Positions 1 to 7,256 of a DNA stretch of 64,000 nt are shown one piece after another. Under the pieces are notes generated by a model, which was not told the DNA's origin, did no database searches, and saw nothing but the letters and a program-made list of their open reading frames with translations. Origin of the DNA: Amycolatopsis tolypomycina (GTDB lineage Bacteria; Actinomycetota; Actinomycetes; Mycobacteriales; Pseudonocardiaceae); the NCBI RefSeq assembly GCF_900105945.1, contig NZ_FNSO01000002.1, positions 496,001 to 560,000 on the forward strand, read 5' to 3'. The position numbers and the translations under genes are program-made. Position 1 is the first letter of the stretch, and each line of letters opens with the position of its first letter.

Positions 1-214
1 GTCCACGATCTGCGCACGCCTCACTCCTGAACCCTAACCGGGCATCCGCGCGGTGAAGTCCCACGCGGAGCGCATTTCCGGGCTACTGCGTCCGCGGTAG
101 TCCCCCGGTCCCTGCGCCGTCCGCGGCAGCGCGAAGTGTCTGCTCGCGCACGACGACGGGCGAGGGGACCGGCGGACATGCTTCCGGCGTCCGATCCGGA
201 AGAAGGAGCACCTC
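1..214. other. No gene recognised; upstream region of the DUF6223 gene
   Basis: I see no convincing coding region here. The first 30 bases stay open in one plus-strand frame and end in a TGA, which could be the last few codons of a gene lying outside the window, but that is too short to judge. A purine-rich ribosome site (GAAGGAG) lies just before the ATG at 215. Confidence 0.5.
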
Positions 215-532
215 ATGAACGTCCTCGCGGCCAGTGCCTACGACCTCACCCCGGGCCGGCTCTGGTCCTTGATCGCCGTCGCGTTCGGCGTGGTGGGGGT
301 GGGCGCGGGCGTACTGGCCCTGCGCCGCGGCCGGGGAGCCGTCGTGGCGCTGGCCGGAGGTTTGGTCGCCGTCGTCATCGGCGGGTGGGTGGTGGCCGCC
401 GCGAACGGCGGGCCCGGCACCGGCTACGGCATCGTCGGCGGCTACGTCGACCTGGTGATCGGCGCGGTCGCCCTCGTCTTGGGCGGGCTGTCGATGGCAC
501 GATCGCGCGGTTTTGTCGGTGGTCGCCGCTAG
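215..532 (+). CDS. DUF6223 family small membrane protein, 3' end altered by IS insertion
   Basis: A 105-residue protein with three predicted membrane segments (about residues 15-36, 41-62 and 70-95) and a glycine-rich stretch GGPGTGYG between the second and third, as in the DUF6223 family of actinomycetes. The function is unknown. The start at 215 has a good ribosome site (GAAGGAG, 7-8 nt upstream). Family members usually end shortly after a motif like LARSR. Here the protein reads on from MARSR to GFVGGRR, and these last residues fall in what I infer to be the left end of the IS110 element, so the native C-terminus was probably replaced by IS sequence. Confidence 0.75.
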   Translation: MNVLAASAYDLTPGRLWSLIAVAFGVVGVGAGVLALRRGRGAVVALAGGLVAVVIGGWVVAAANGGPGTGYGIVGGYVDLVIGAVALVLGGLSMARSRGFVGGRR

Positions 533-540
533 CGTCGGGT

Positions 541-765
541 CAGTGTCAGGGTGGTGTTGCCGCTGTTGCGGTGGTTGGGATCCTGGCCGCTGGTGACCTG
601 GCTCGTAGCGTCGCTGCCACCTGCTTGCGGGTTGGCGATCATGCGTTGTGCCGGTCACCGGTGAGCCAGGGCCGACCGGCGTGACTTGATAGGAGCGTGG
701 CAGCGCCCCCACTGAGGTGTGTCCGCCGGCCGGCCCAGCCGTCCCTTCGAGCTGGAAGGAGACCA
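541..765 (+). ncRNA. Candidate IS110 bridge RNA (left-end non-coding region)
   Basis: In IS110-group elements the non-coding end upstream of the transposase encodes a bridge RNA whose loops pair with donor and target DNA (established for IS621). The stretch here has no open gene, is directly upstream of the transposase, starts just after a TAGCGT box and can form hairpins, for example around the palindromic GGTCACCGGTGA at about 656-667. A string CTTGATAGGAGC at 685-696 resembles the element's own right end (CTTGACATAGGAGC at 1822-1835). The exact RNA boundaries and guide loops cannot be set by eye. Confidence 0.45.
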
Positions 766-770
766 TCCCC

Positions 771-1826
771 ATGGTGGTGATGCTGGGTATCGATGTCCAC
801 AAGAACACCCACACCGCGGTCGCGGTCGAGCAGGTAGAGCGCAAACTCGACCAGAAGACGGTGCGCGCGACCGATGCCGGTCACCGGCAGCTGCTGCGCT
901 GGGCACTGCGCAACTGGCCAGACACCGAGCTGACGTTCGCGGTGGAGGACTGCCGGCACGTGTCGACCCGGCTGGAACGAGCGCTGCTCGCCGCAGGCCA
1001 GACCGTGGTCCGGGTCCCGCCGAAGCTGATGGCCGGAGCTCGCTCCTCGGCGCGCACGCGCGGCAAGTCAGACCCGATCGACGCACTGGCCATCGCCCGG
1101 GCCGCGCTGCGCGAACCGAACCTGCCGGCCGCCACACACGACAGCGTCTCCCGCGAGGTCAAACTGCTCGTCGACCACCGCGAAGACCTGGTCAACACCC
1201 GCACCCAGATGCAGAACCGGCTGCGCTGGCACCTACACGAACTCGACCCCGAACTCGACCCCACCGCCCGCAGCCTGGACCGGCTCTGCGAACTCGACCG
1301 GCTCACCGCCTGGCTGGCCCAGCAGCCGGCATCGATGGTGGTGCGCATCGCCACCGAGCTGGTCACCGACATCCGGGCACTCACCGTCCGCGCCAACGCA
1401 CTGGAGCGGGAACTCGCCCAGCGGATGGCTCACCTCGCACCCCGCCTGCTCGCCATACCCGGCTGCGGTGCCCTGACCGCAGCGAAAATCGTCGGCGAAA
1501 CCGCCAACGTGACCCGGTTCCGCTCCGAAGCCTGCTTCGCCATGCACGCCGGCGTCGCCCCCATCCCCGCCTCCTCCGGCAAGACAAACCGACACCGCCT
1601 CGCCCGCGGCGGCAACCGACAACTCAACGCCGCGCTGCACCGCATCGCCGTCACCCAAACCCGCCTGGCCGGCCCCGGCCGCGACTACATCCACCGACGC
1701 CGAACCACCGGAGACACCACCATGGAAGCACTCCGCGCCCTCAAACGACGCCTCGCCCGCGTCGTCTACAACACCCTCCACCACGACACGACCCAACAAC
1801 CAACCACGCTCCCCGCAGCGGCTTGA
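771..1826 (+). CDS. IS110-family transposase (DEDD recombinase)
   Basis: A 351-residue transposase. The N-terminal RuvC-like domain begins with LGIDVHKNTHT (first catalytic Asp), continues with FAVEDCRHV (Glu) and then KSDPIDALAIA (the Asp-x-x-Asp pair). The C-terminal Tnp20 domain contains IPGCGALTAAKI and HAGVAPIPASSGKTNRHRLARGGNRQ in two pieces, including the serine used for strand cleavage in this family. I chose the ATG at 771 because the protein then starts MVVMLGIDVHK as in relatives and GGAAGGAGA lies a few bases upstream. Upstream in-frame starts read into the presumed bridge RNA. The gene looks intact. Confidence 0.93.
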   Translation: MVVMLGIDVHKNTHTAVAVEQVERKLDQKTVRATDAGHRQLLRWALRNWPDTELTFAVEDCRHVSTRLERALLAAGQTVVRVPPKLMAGARSSARTRGKSDPIDALAIARAALREPNLPAATHDSVSREVKLLVDHREDLVNTRTQMQNRLRWHLHELDPELDPTARSLDRLCELDRLTAWLAQQPASMVVRIATELVTDIRALTVRANALERELAQRMAHLAPRLLAIPGCGALTAAKIVGETANVTRFRSEACFAMHAGVAPIPASSGKTNRHRLARGGNRQLNAALHRIAVTQTRLAGPGRDYIHRRRTTGDTTMEALRALKRRLARVVYNTLHHDTTQQPTTLPAAA

Positions 1827-1840
1827 CATAGGAGCAACGC

Positions 1841-2179
1841 ATGTTCGAAATCGACTTCGCCGAGTTCCCGTCCACGTCCGCCGCGGCGTCCGGGCGGTTC
1901 TTCGAGCGCGCGTTCGGCTGGCCGGTGACCCCGTACGGCCCGGACTACACCGACGTCCGGGCCGAGGGCCTCACCCTGGGCTTCCAGTCGAACGCGACCG
2001 AGCAGGCCAGGGCTCCGCTCGTCACGATCCGCACGGACGACCTGGCGGCCGCCCGCAAGGCGGTGGAGGCCGCGGGCGGCGTGGTGACGAGGGAACCGTT
2101 CGCCTTCCCGGGCGGCAGCCGGTTCCACTTCCGCGAGCCGGGCGGGAGCGAACTGGCGGTGTGGACCCCGGATGACTGA
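1841..2179 (+). CDS. VOC (glyoxalase-fold) family protein
   Basis: A 112-residue protein with the single beta-alpha-beta-beta-beta module layout of the vicinal oxygen chelate superfamily: FEIDFAEFPS at the start, RFFERAFGW, a central VTIRTDDLAAARKAVEAAGG helix and the closing FREPGGSELAVWTP strand. Such single-module proteins work as dimers; substrate unknown. Its ribosome site AGGAG at 1830-1834 lies in sequence that appears to be the right end of the IS110 element, so insertion may have supplied its translation signal, and TTGACA at 1823-1828 could act as an outward -35. Confidence 0.8.
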   Translation: MFEIDFAEFPSTSAAASGRFFERAFGWPVTPYGPDYTDVRAEGLTLGFQSNATEQARAPLVTIRTDDLAAARKAVEAAGGVVTREPFAFPGGSRFHFREPGGSELAVWTPDD

Positions 2180-2250
2180 CGCAAGGTCCGGTTGCCGCTG
2201 CGGCGGTTCTTCGCGGCCATGAGCCGCATGTGGGCCGCCTTCGCCTTCGT

Positions 2251-2376
2251 GGACCAGACGGCCGCGAGCTCGACTTCCCGATCCTCCAGACGATCGCCGT
2301 GGCCGGCGGGCGCATCACCGAAGTCCGCCCGTTCTACTGGGACACCACCGCCATCGCGGCCGCCTGCTCGACGTAA
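2251..2376 (+). pseudogene. C-terminal remnant of a SnoaL-like (NTF2-fold) protein
   Basis: From 2257 to the TAA at 2374-2376 one plus-strand frame reads DGRELDFPILQTIAVAGGRI followed by TEVRPFYWDT and a short alanine-rich tail. This matches the last two strands of SnoaL-like polyketide-cyclase-related proteins. There is no start codon or N-terminal half in frame upstream; the neighbouring frame contains MWAAFAFVD, which suggests a frameshift or larger deletion. The remnant overlaps the 3' end of the minus-strand oxidoreductase by 43 bases. A related full-length SnoaL-like gene sits at 5874-6257. Confidence 0.6.
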
Positions 2377-3383
2377 CCGGCCGCCCCGCCCCCGTAGAAC
2401 GTCGCGGGGTCGGCCGGCGCGATCGGCAGGTCGAGCGCGAACCGCGTCACCAGGTCCGGGTTGGCGACGAAGTGCCGCGCGTAGGACACCGCGTCGGCTA
2501 GGCCGGCGTCGATCACCGCGTCACCCGTGTCGCGGTCGAAGCCGTTGTTGACGATCAGGAGGCCGTCGAACAGTTCCCGATAACGAGCGAAAGCCGCGAA
2601 GTCCGGCCCGGCGTCCGGTCCCCGCAGGTGCAGGTAGTCCGCGGCGAGCCCGGCGACCAGTTCGTCGTACTCGGCGCGGAGTGCTTCGTCCACAGTGAAC
2701 AGCCCGCCGGTCCACCACGGCGAAAGCCGGACGCCGACGCGCCCGTGCGCGGCGGCCGCCTCGACGACCTCCGTAAGCAACCGGCGCCGCGCGGCCGGGG
2801 AGCCGCCGTAGGCATCGGTGCGGTGGTTCAGCCGCGGGTGCAGGAACTGCGCGAGCAGGTACACGCCGTTGGCCGCGATCTCGACACCGTCGAACCCGGC
2901 GCGGCGCGCGTTTTCCGCGGCGGTGCCGTAGTCCGCGACCGTCGCCCGGATCTCGGCCACGGCCATTTCCCGCGGCGTGCCCGTCCGGCACCGGCCGGAC
3001 GGCAGGTACACCGGCTCGTCCGGGTTCACCGCCGACGGTCCCGCCGGCCGCCCGCCGCGGAAGTCCGGGTGCGAAACCGCGCCGGTGTGCCACAGCTGCA
3101 GGACGATCCGGCCGCCGAGCGCGTGCACGACGTCCGTGACCCGCCGCCAGCCGTCGACCTGGGCTTCGGTGTACACCCCCGGAACGTCCGAGAAGCCGAT
3201 GGCCTCTTCGCTCACCCAGGCGCCTTCGGTGACGACGAGCCCGGCGCCGGCGCGTTGCGCGTAGTACGCGGCCTGGAGGTCGCCGGGCACTCCGCCGGGC
3301 ACACGCGCCCGGGTCGTCGGCGCCACGACGATGCGGTTCGGCAGGCGCCATCCGTCCAGGTCGGCAGGGGTCAGCAAGCTCAT
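2334..3383 (-). CDS. Old Yellow Enzyme family NADH:flavin oxidoreductase with altered active site
   Basis: A 349-residue TIM-barrel flavoprotein of the OYE/alkene reductase family. Seen: PNRIVVAPTTR near residue 15, LQLWHTGAVSHP (95-106), FDGVEIAANGVYLLAQF (164-180), NHRTDAYGGS (186-195) and the C-terminal FVANPDLV. OYEs reduce activated C=C bonds with NAD(P)H and FMN. The usual His-x-x-His/Asn pair that binds the substrate carbonyl (HGANGYL context) reads A170 and G173 here, while the proton-donor tyrosine position is kept (Y175). This makes ordinary enone reduction doubtful. It is divergent from the ECF sigma gene, 65 bp away. Confidence 0.88.
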   Translation of the reverse strand: MSLLTPADLDGWRLPNRIVVAPTTRARVPGGVPGDLQAAYYAQRAGAGLVVTEGAWVSEEAIGFSDVPGVYTEAQVDGWRRVTDVVHALGGRIVLQLWHTGAVSHPDFRGGRPAGPSAVNPDEPVYLPSGRCRTGTPREMAVAEIRATVADYGTAAENARRAGFDGVEIAANGVYLLAQFLHPRLNHRTDAYGGSPAARRRLLTEVVEAAAAHGRVGVRLSPWWTGGLFTVDEALRAEYDELVAGLAADYLHLRGPDAGPDFAAFARYRELFDGLLIVNNGFDRDTGDAVIDAGLADAVSYARHFVANPDLVTRFALDLPIAPADPATFYGGGAAGYVEQAAAMAVVSQ

Positions 3384-3448
3384 CCGGTCACCTCCGGTCG
3401 CGGGGATACGTCGAGGAGGCGACGGTGGAGGCGGACGAAAGGTGACCG

Positions 3449-4309
3449 ATGGACGACCTGGCGGCGCGGTTCGAGGCCGAACGCGGCCGGCTGCGCGGGC
3501 TGGCCTACCGGATGCTCGGCTCGGCGGCCGAAGCGGACGATGCCGTGCAGGAAGCCTGGCTGCGGCTGAACCGCGTCGACTCGGTCGGCAACCTGGCGGC
3601 GTGGCTCACCACCGTCGTCTCCCGCGTCTGCCTCGACGTCCTGCGTTCGCGGAAAGCCCGCCGCGAGGAGCCGTTCGAGGCGGTCCCGGAGCCGGTCTCC
3701 GACGCCGATCCGGCGGGCGAGGCCGCGCTCGCGGACTCGGTGGGCCGCGCGCTGCTCGTCGTGCTGGACGCGCTCGGCCCGGCCGAACGGATCGCGTTCG
3801 TGCTGCACGACCTGTTCGCGGTGCCGTTCGACCGGATCGCGCCGGTGCTGGACCGCACGCCGGTCGCGGCGAAGAAGCTGGCGAGCCGCGCGCGGCAGCG
3901 GGTCCGCGGCACCACCCCGCTGCCCCCGGCCGACCTGGCCCGGCACCGCCGGGTGGTCGACGCGTTCCTGGCCGCGGCCCGCGGCGGCGACCTCGAATCG
4001 CTGCTCGACGTGCTGGCCCCGGACGTCGTCCGCCGCGCCGATGCCGCCGCGCTGCCCGCGGGCGTAGCGCTCGAGACCCGCGGCGCCCGCGCCGTGGCCG
4101 AGGAGACGCAGGTGTTCGGGAAGCGGGCCCGGTTCGCCGAAGCGGCTCTGCTCGACGGCGCGGTCGGCGTCGTCGTCGCGCCGCACGGGCGGCTGGTGCT
4201 CGCGCTGGCCGTGACCGTCGAGGGCGAGCGGGTGGCGGCGTACGAGGTGATCGCCGACCCCGCTCGCCTCGCCGCGCTGCACGTCAGGTTGCTCCACTCG
4301 AACAGGTGA
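3449..4309 (+). CDS. ECF sigma factor with C-terminal SnoaL-like domain (SigJ/ECF41 type)
   Basis: A 286-residue RNA polymerase sigma-70 factor. Region 2 is FEAERGRLRGLAYRMLGS through DAVQEAWLRL and WLTTVVSRVCLDVLRSRKA (about residues 8-72); region 4 is LVVLDALGPAERIAFVLHDL through PVAAKKLASRARQRVR (about 100-152). The remainder (165-286) is an NTF2/SnoaL-like domain ending VIADPARLAAL, which in ECF41-type factors regulates activity in place of an anti-sigma factor. These factors usually control an adjacent oxidoreductase-type gene, and the divergent OYE gene is the obvious candidate. Confidence 0.88.
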   Translation: MDDLAARFEAERGRLRGLAYRMLGSAAEADDAVQEAWLRLNRVDSVGNLAAWLTTVVSRVCLDVLRSRKARREEPFEAVPEPVSDADPAGEAALADSVGRALLVVLDALGPAERIAFVLHDLFAVPFDRIAPVLDRTPVAAKKLASRARQRVRGTTPLPPADLARHRRVVDAFLAAARGGDLESLLDVLAPDVVRRADAAALPAGVALETRGARAVAEETQVFGKRARFAEAALLDGAVGVVVAPHGRLVLALAVTVEGERVAAYEVIADPARLAALHVRLLHSNR

Positions 4310-4320
4310 TCGATGCGGCC

Positions 4321-4378
4321 TTGACAGAGCCCGAGCGCGCCCGGGACTATGAACATGTGTTCATGAACGTGCGTTCAT
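4321..4378 (+). promoter_or_regulatory. Promoter with two overlapping ATGAAC-N4-GTTCAT operators
   Basis: A consensus -35 TTGACA (4321-4326) is followed after 18 bp by GACTAT (4345-4350). Two perfect dyads ATGAAC-N4-GTTCAT follow at 4349-4364 and 4363-4378, sharing two bases and repeated every 14 bp. They cover the -10 and the expected transcription start of the methyltransferase gene. The likely ligand is the TetR-family protein encoded downstream at 5238; that link is inferred from position. Confidence 0.75.
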
Positions 4379-4394
4379 GACGGAGGGGATGACC

Positions 4395-5213
4395 ATGACC
4401 GGGATCGTCAACACCGCACAGTCCGCGGCGTGGAACGGCTACGAGGGCGAGCACTGGGCGACGCACGCCGACCGCTACGACGCCGTGAACAGCGGCTTCA
4501 ACGGGTACCTGCTCGAGCGGGCCGGCCCGGACGACAGGGTGCTCGACATCGGCTGCGGCAACGGCCAGCTGACCCGGCTCGCCGCGGCGCGGGCCCGGTT
4601 CGCGCTCGGCGTCGACCTGTCCGGGCCGATGCTGGCGACCGCGCGGGCCCGGGCGGCCGAGCTGCCGAACGTGGCGTTCGAGCAGGGTGACGCCCAGGTC
4701 CACCCGTTCACCGAGAGCACGTTCGACCTCGCGGTCAGCCGGTTCGGGGTGATGTTCTTCGCCGACCCGGTGGCGGCGTTCGCCAACGTCCGGCGCGCCC
4801 TGCGTCCCGGCGGGCGGCTCGCGTTCCTCTGCATGACGGCCCTCGCCGGCACCGACCTCGGCCGGGTGTTCGGGGCGATGGCGGAGTACCTGCCACAGCC
4901 AACGGGCCCGGACGGCAGCGGCCCGACGTCGTTCGCGGACCCGGAGCACACCCGGGCGGTGCTGACCGGGGCCGGCTTCGAAGACGTGGCGTGCACCCAC
5001 GTCGAAGCCGATCAGGTCTGGGGCCGGGACGTTCCCGACGCGACCCGGTTCATCGCGGACTGGGGGCCGGTCCGGCACCACCTGGGCCTGGTCGACCCCG
5101 CGACGGCGGCGAAGGCGACCGAGGCCCTCACGGCGGCGCTCGAGCCGTTCGCGGGTCCGGAGGCGGTCCGCCTGCGCGGCACGGCGTGGCTGGTCACGGG
5201 AAGGAGGTCCTAG
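4395..5213 (+). CDS. Class I SAM-dependent methyltransferase
   Basis: A 272-residue methyltransferase with motif I VLDIGCGNGQLTRLA near residue 50, the acidic end of strand 2 (GVDLSG), FEQGDAQVHPF and the post-motif AVSRFGVMFFADP. Such UbiE-like proteins transfer methyl groups to small molecules; the substrate cannot be predicted. I chose the ATG at 4395 because GGAGGGG at 4382-4388 is correctly spaced for it; the earlier in-frame ATG at 4377 lies inside the operator. The TetR gene follows 24 bp downstream, probably as one operon under the twin operator. Confidence 0.85.
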   Translation: MTGIVNTAQSAAWNGYEGEHWATHADRYDAVNSGFNGYLLERAGPDDRVLDIGCGNGQLTRLAAARARFALGVDLSGPMLATARARAAELPNVAFEQGDAQVHPFTESTFDLAVSRFGVMFFADPVAAFANVRRALRPGGRLAFLCMTALAGTDLGRVFGAMAEYLPQPTGPDGSGPTSFADPEHTRAVLTGAGFEDVACTHVEADQVWGRDVPDATRFIADWGPVRHHLGLVDPATAAKATEALTAALEPFAGPEAVRLRGTAWLVTGRRS

Positions 5214-5237
5214 CGGCGGCGCCGTACGATGGCGGCG

Positions 5238-5858
5238 ATGTCACCGAGGAAAGCCGCCGCCCAGCGGGACGGGCAGTCACTGCACGATCTGCTGGTCGAG
5301 ACCGCGCGGAAGATGATCGCCACCCACGGCACGAGCGGGATGACCGTGCGCGAGATCGCGCGCATGGCCGGCGTCGCCGACGGCGTGCTCTACAACCACT
5401 TCTCCGACAAGGAGGAGCTGGTGGCCCGGGCCCTGCTGGAGCACGTGCGCACGACGGAGGCGGAGCTGGGCGAGCTGCCGGTGGCCGGCGAAGGCACCCT
5501 GGTCGGGAACCTCCGCCGCCACCTGGAGTTCGGCCTGGCCCTGCACAAGGCGCTGGTGCCGGTGTTCAGCGGCCTGGTCGGGCAGCCGAGGGTGCTGGAG
5601 CGGTTCGCGGAGATCAGCGAGCGGTCCGGCCACTGGCGCGACCAGCTGGTGGCCTACCTCGAGGCGGAGCGGGCGCTGGGCCGCCTGCGCGTGGAGTCCG
5701 AAGTGGACGCAACGGCGGCCCTGCTGGTCGGCTACTGCCACGCCTCGGTGATGGCGATGGTCTTCCCGCACACGGCTCCCCTCGACCCACCGCCGGTGAA
5801 CTCGATCGTGAGCGTCGCGCTGCACGGCATCGCGCCGGCCCTGGCCTCCGAGGAGTAA
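5238..5858 (+). CDS. TetR/AcrR family transcriptional regulator
   Basis: A 206-residue repressor with the TetR N-terminal helix-turn-helix: LLVETARKMIATHGTSGMTV, REIARMAGVADGVLYNHFSDK and KEELV (about residues 18-65). The rest is a variable ligand-binding domain with LEFGLALHKALVPVFSGLVG. A -10-like TACGAT at 5225-5230 lies 8 nt before the ATG at 5238, which suggests a leaderless start there rather than the ATG at 5229. It probably represses itself and the upstream methyltransferase by binding the ATGAAC-N4-GTTCAT sites. Confidence 0.85.
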   Translation: MSPRKAAAQRDGQSLHDLLVETARKMIATHGTSGMTVREIARMAGVADGVLYNHFSDKEELVARALLEHVRTTEAELGELPVAGEGTLVGNLRRHLEFGLALHKALVPVFSGLVGQPRVLERFAEISERSGHWRDQLVAYLEAERALGRLRVESEVDATAALLVGYCHASVMAMVFPHTAPLDPPPVNSIVSVALHGIAPALASEE

Positions 5859-5873
5859 CGCCCGGGAGGGGTC

Positions 5874-6257
5874 CTACACCATCGGATTCCCGCTCACCGT
5901 CACCTCCGGGACCTCCTGCACCACGTCCCAGTGCTCGACGATCCGGCCATCGCGGACCCGCATCACATCCGCCACCGCACTCCCCCGTGATCCGGGCGTC
6001 AGGCGTAGCAGGCCGTGCGTGCAGACGAGGTCGTCCTCGGCGATCACCCGGTGCACGTCCAGGCTGAGCTCCGGGAACCGCGCCACGAAGCCGGCCAGGT
6101 AGCGGGCCGAGGCCGCGGCGCCGGCCGGGGCGTGGGGGTTGTGCTGGACGTAGCCGTCGCCGACGTGCGCGGCGAAGGCGTCAGCCGGGCGCTTCTCGGT
6201 GAAGGCCAGCCGGAGGAAGGCGAGGACCACTTCCTTGTTGCGCTGTGATTCCGTCAT
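5874..6257 (-). CDS. SnoaL-like / nuclear transport factor 2 family protein
   Basis: A 127-residue NTF2-fold protein: FLRLAFTEKRPADAFAAHVG, YVQHNPHAPAG, FPELSLDVHRVIAEDDLVCT, then DVMRVRDGRIVEHWDVVQEV at the end. This matches the SnoaL-like group annotated as predicted aldol-condensation-type enzymes (YVQHNP motif). The natural substrate is unknown. It is divergent from the LysR gene with 96 bp between the start codons, the normal arrangement for a LysR regulator and its target. Confidence 0.82.
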   Translation of the reverse strand: MTESQRNKEVVLAFLRLAFTEKRPADAFAAHVGDGYVQHNPHAPAGAAASARYLAGFVARFPELSLDVHRVIAEDDLVCTHGLLRLTPGSRGSAVADVMRVRDGRIVEHWDVVQEVPEVTVSGNPMV

Positions 6258-6353
6258 CAGTACCCGTCCTTTGTGGAGTTATCGACACCAACCCCACCAT
6301 CCGCGAAACAGAAAGGGAAAGACCTGTGGACTCTGCCGCGATACTCTCCCGGT

Positions 6354-7256
6354 ATGGACGACGTCGAGGTCCGTGAGCTGCGGTATTTCCGCGCGGTCGC
6401 CGAAGAGCTGAACTTCTCCCGCGCCGCCGAGCGGCTCGGGATGGCGCAGCCACCGCTGTCCCGCGCGATCCGGCTGCTGGAGCGGCGGCTCGGCGTGCAG
6501 CTCTTCGAACGCACCAGCCGGCACGTTTCGCTGACCCCGGCCGGGGTCGTCCTGCTCGCGGAGTCGGCGAAGGCGCTGGACGCCGTCACCGCGGCGGTGC
6601 GGCGCACGCGGCGGGCGGCGCAGCGGACGCCGGCGCTCGTCGTCACCGCGAAGCCCGGGGTCGCCACCGATCTGCTGCGGCGGATCGCCGATGCGCACCC
6701 GGACCTGGTCGATGTCCGGGTCAGCGGGTTCGGCGAACAGGCGGAGATGCTGCGGGACGGCCGGGCCGACGTGGCGGTGCTCGGGTGCCAGGGCAGCAGC
6801 CACCACGGCCTGGACGTCGAGGTGCTGTTCAGCGAGCCGCGGGTGGCCGCGCTGCCGTCGGGGCACGAGCTCGCCGACCGGGCCGTGCTGACCTGCGCCG
6901 ACTTCGCCGGGCGGCCGACGCCGTGCTGGCCGCTCTCCTCGGCCGCGGACCGGGCGTACTGGGCCGGGCAGGACGTGACCGGCGGACCGGTGACGCCGGG
7001 GCCGATCGTGCACGACAGCGCGCAGTTGCTGGAGACCGTCGCGCTCGGGCAGGCGGTCGCGCTGCTGCCGGCGTCGGTCGCCGAGCTGCGCGCGCGGGAC
7101 GACGTCGTCTACCGGCCGGTGGTCGACGCGACGCCGTACTCGCTGGCGCTCGCCTGGCCGGCCGGGGCGCGGGATCCGCGGATCGCGCGGTTCGTGCGGA
7201 CCGCCACCGAGGTCAGCGCAGCGCTACCTCGACCGGGAGCAGTCCCGGCGGGGTGA
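6354..7256 (+). CDS. LysR family transcriptional regulator
   Basis: A 300-residue LysR regulator. The winged helix-turn-helix is at the N-terminus (ELRYFRAVAEELNFSRAAERL, then QPPLSRAIRLLERRLGVQLF), followed by a periplasmic-binding-like effector domain. The start at 6354 is supported by a TACTCT box at 6342-6347 exactly 7 nt upstream, typical of leaderless actinobacterial mRNA; the ORF is open to 6273 but that extension would be low-complexity leader. It probably controls the divergent SnoaL-like gene. Its 3' end overlaps the convergent transglutaminase-like gene by 44 bases. Confidence 0.87.
   Translation: MDDVEVRELRYFRAVAEELNFSRAAERLGMAQPPLSRAIRLLERRLGVQLFERTSRHVSLTPAGVVLLAESAKALDAVTAAVRRTRRAAQRTPALVVTAKPGVATDLLRRIADAHPDLVDVRVSGFGEQAEMLRDGRADVAVLGCQGSSHHGLDVEVLFSEPRVAALPSGHELADRAVLTCADFAGRPTPCWPLSSAADRAYWAGQDVTGGPVTPGPIVHDSAQLLETVALGQAVALLPASVAELRARDDVVYRPVVDATPYSLALAWPAGARDPRIARFVRTATEVSAALPRPGAVPAG

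Larger units (their letters stand above)
519..1838 (+). mobile_element. IS110-family insertion sequence (approximate ends)
   Basis: A single-gene element made of a non-coding left end of about 240 bases, a DEDD transposase (771-1826) and a very short right end after the stop codon. IS110 elements have no classical terminal inverted repeats, so the ends are inferred. The right end carries TTGACA at 1823-1828, overlapping the stop codon. The left end carries a TAGCGT box at 530-535. If the element circularises with ends near 519 and 1838, these become -35 and -10 boxes about 17-20 bp apart, as known for IS621-type members. It lies between DUF6223 and a VOC gene. Confidence 0.7.
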
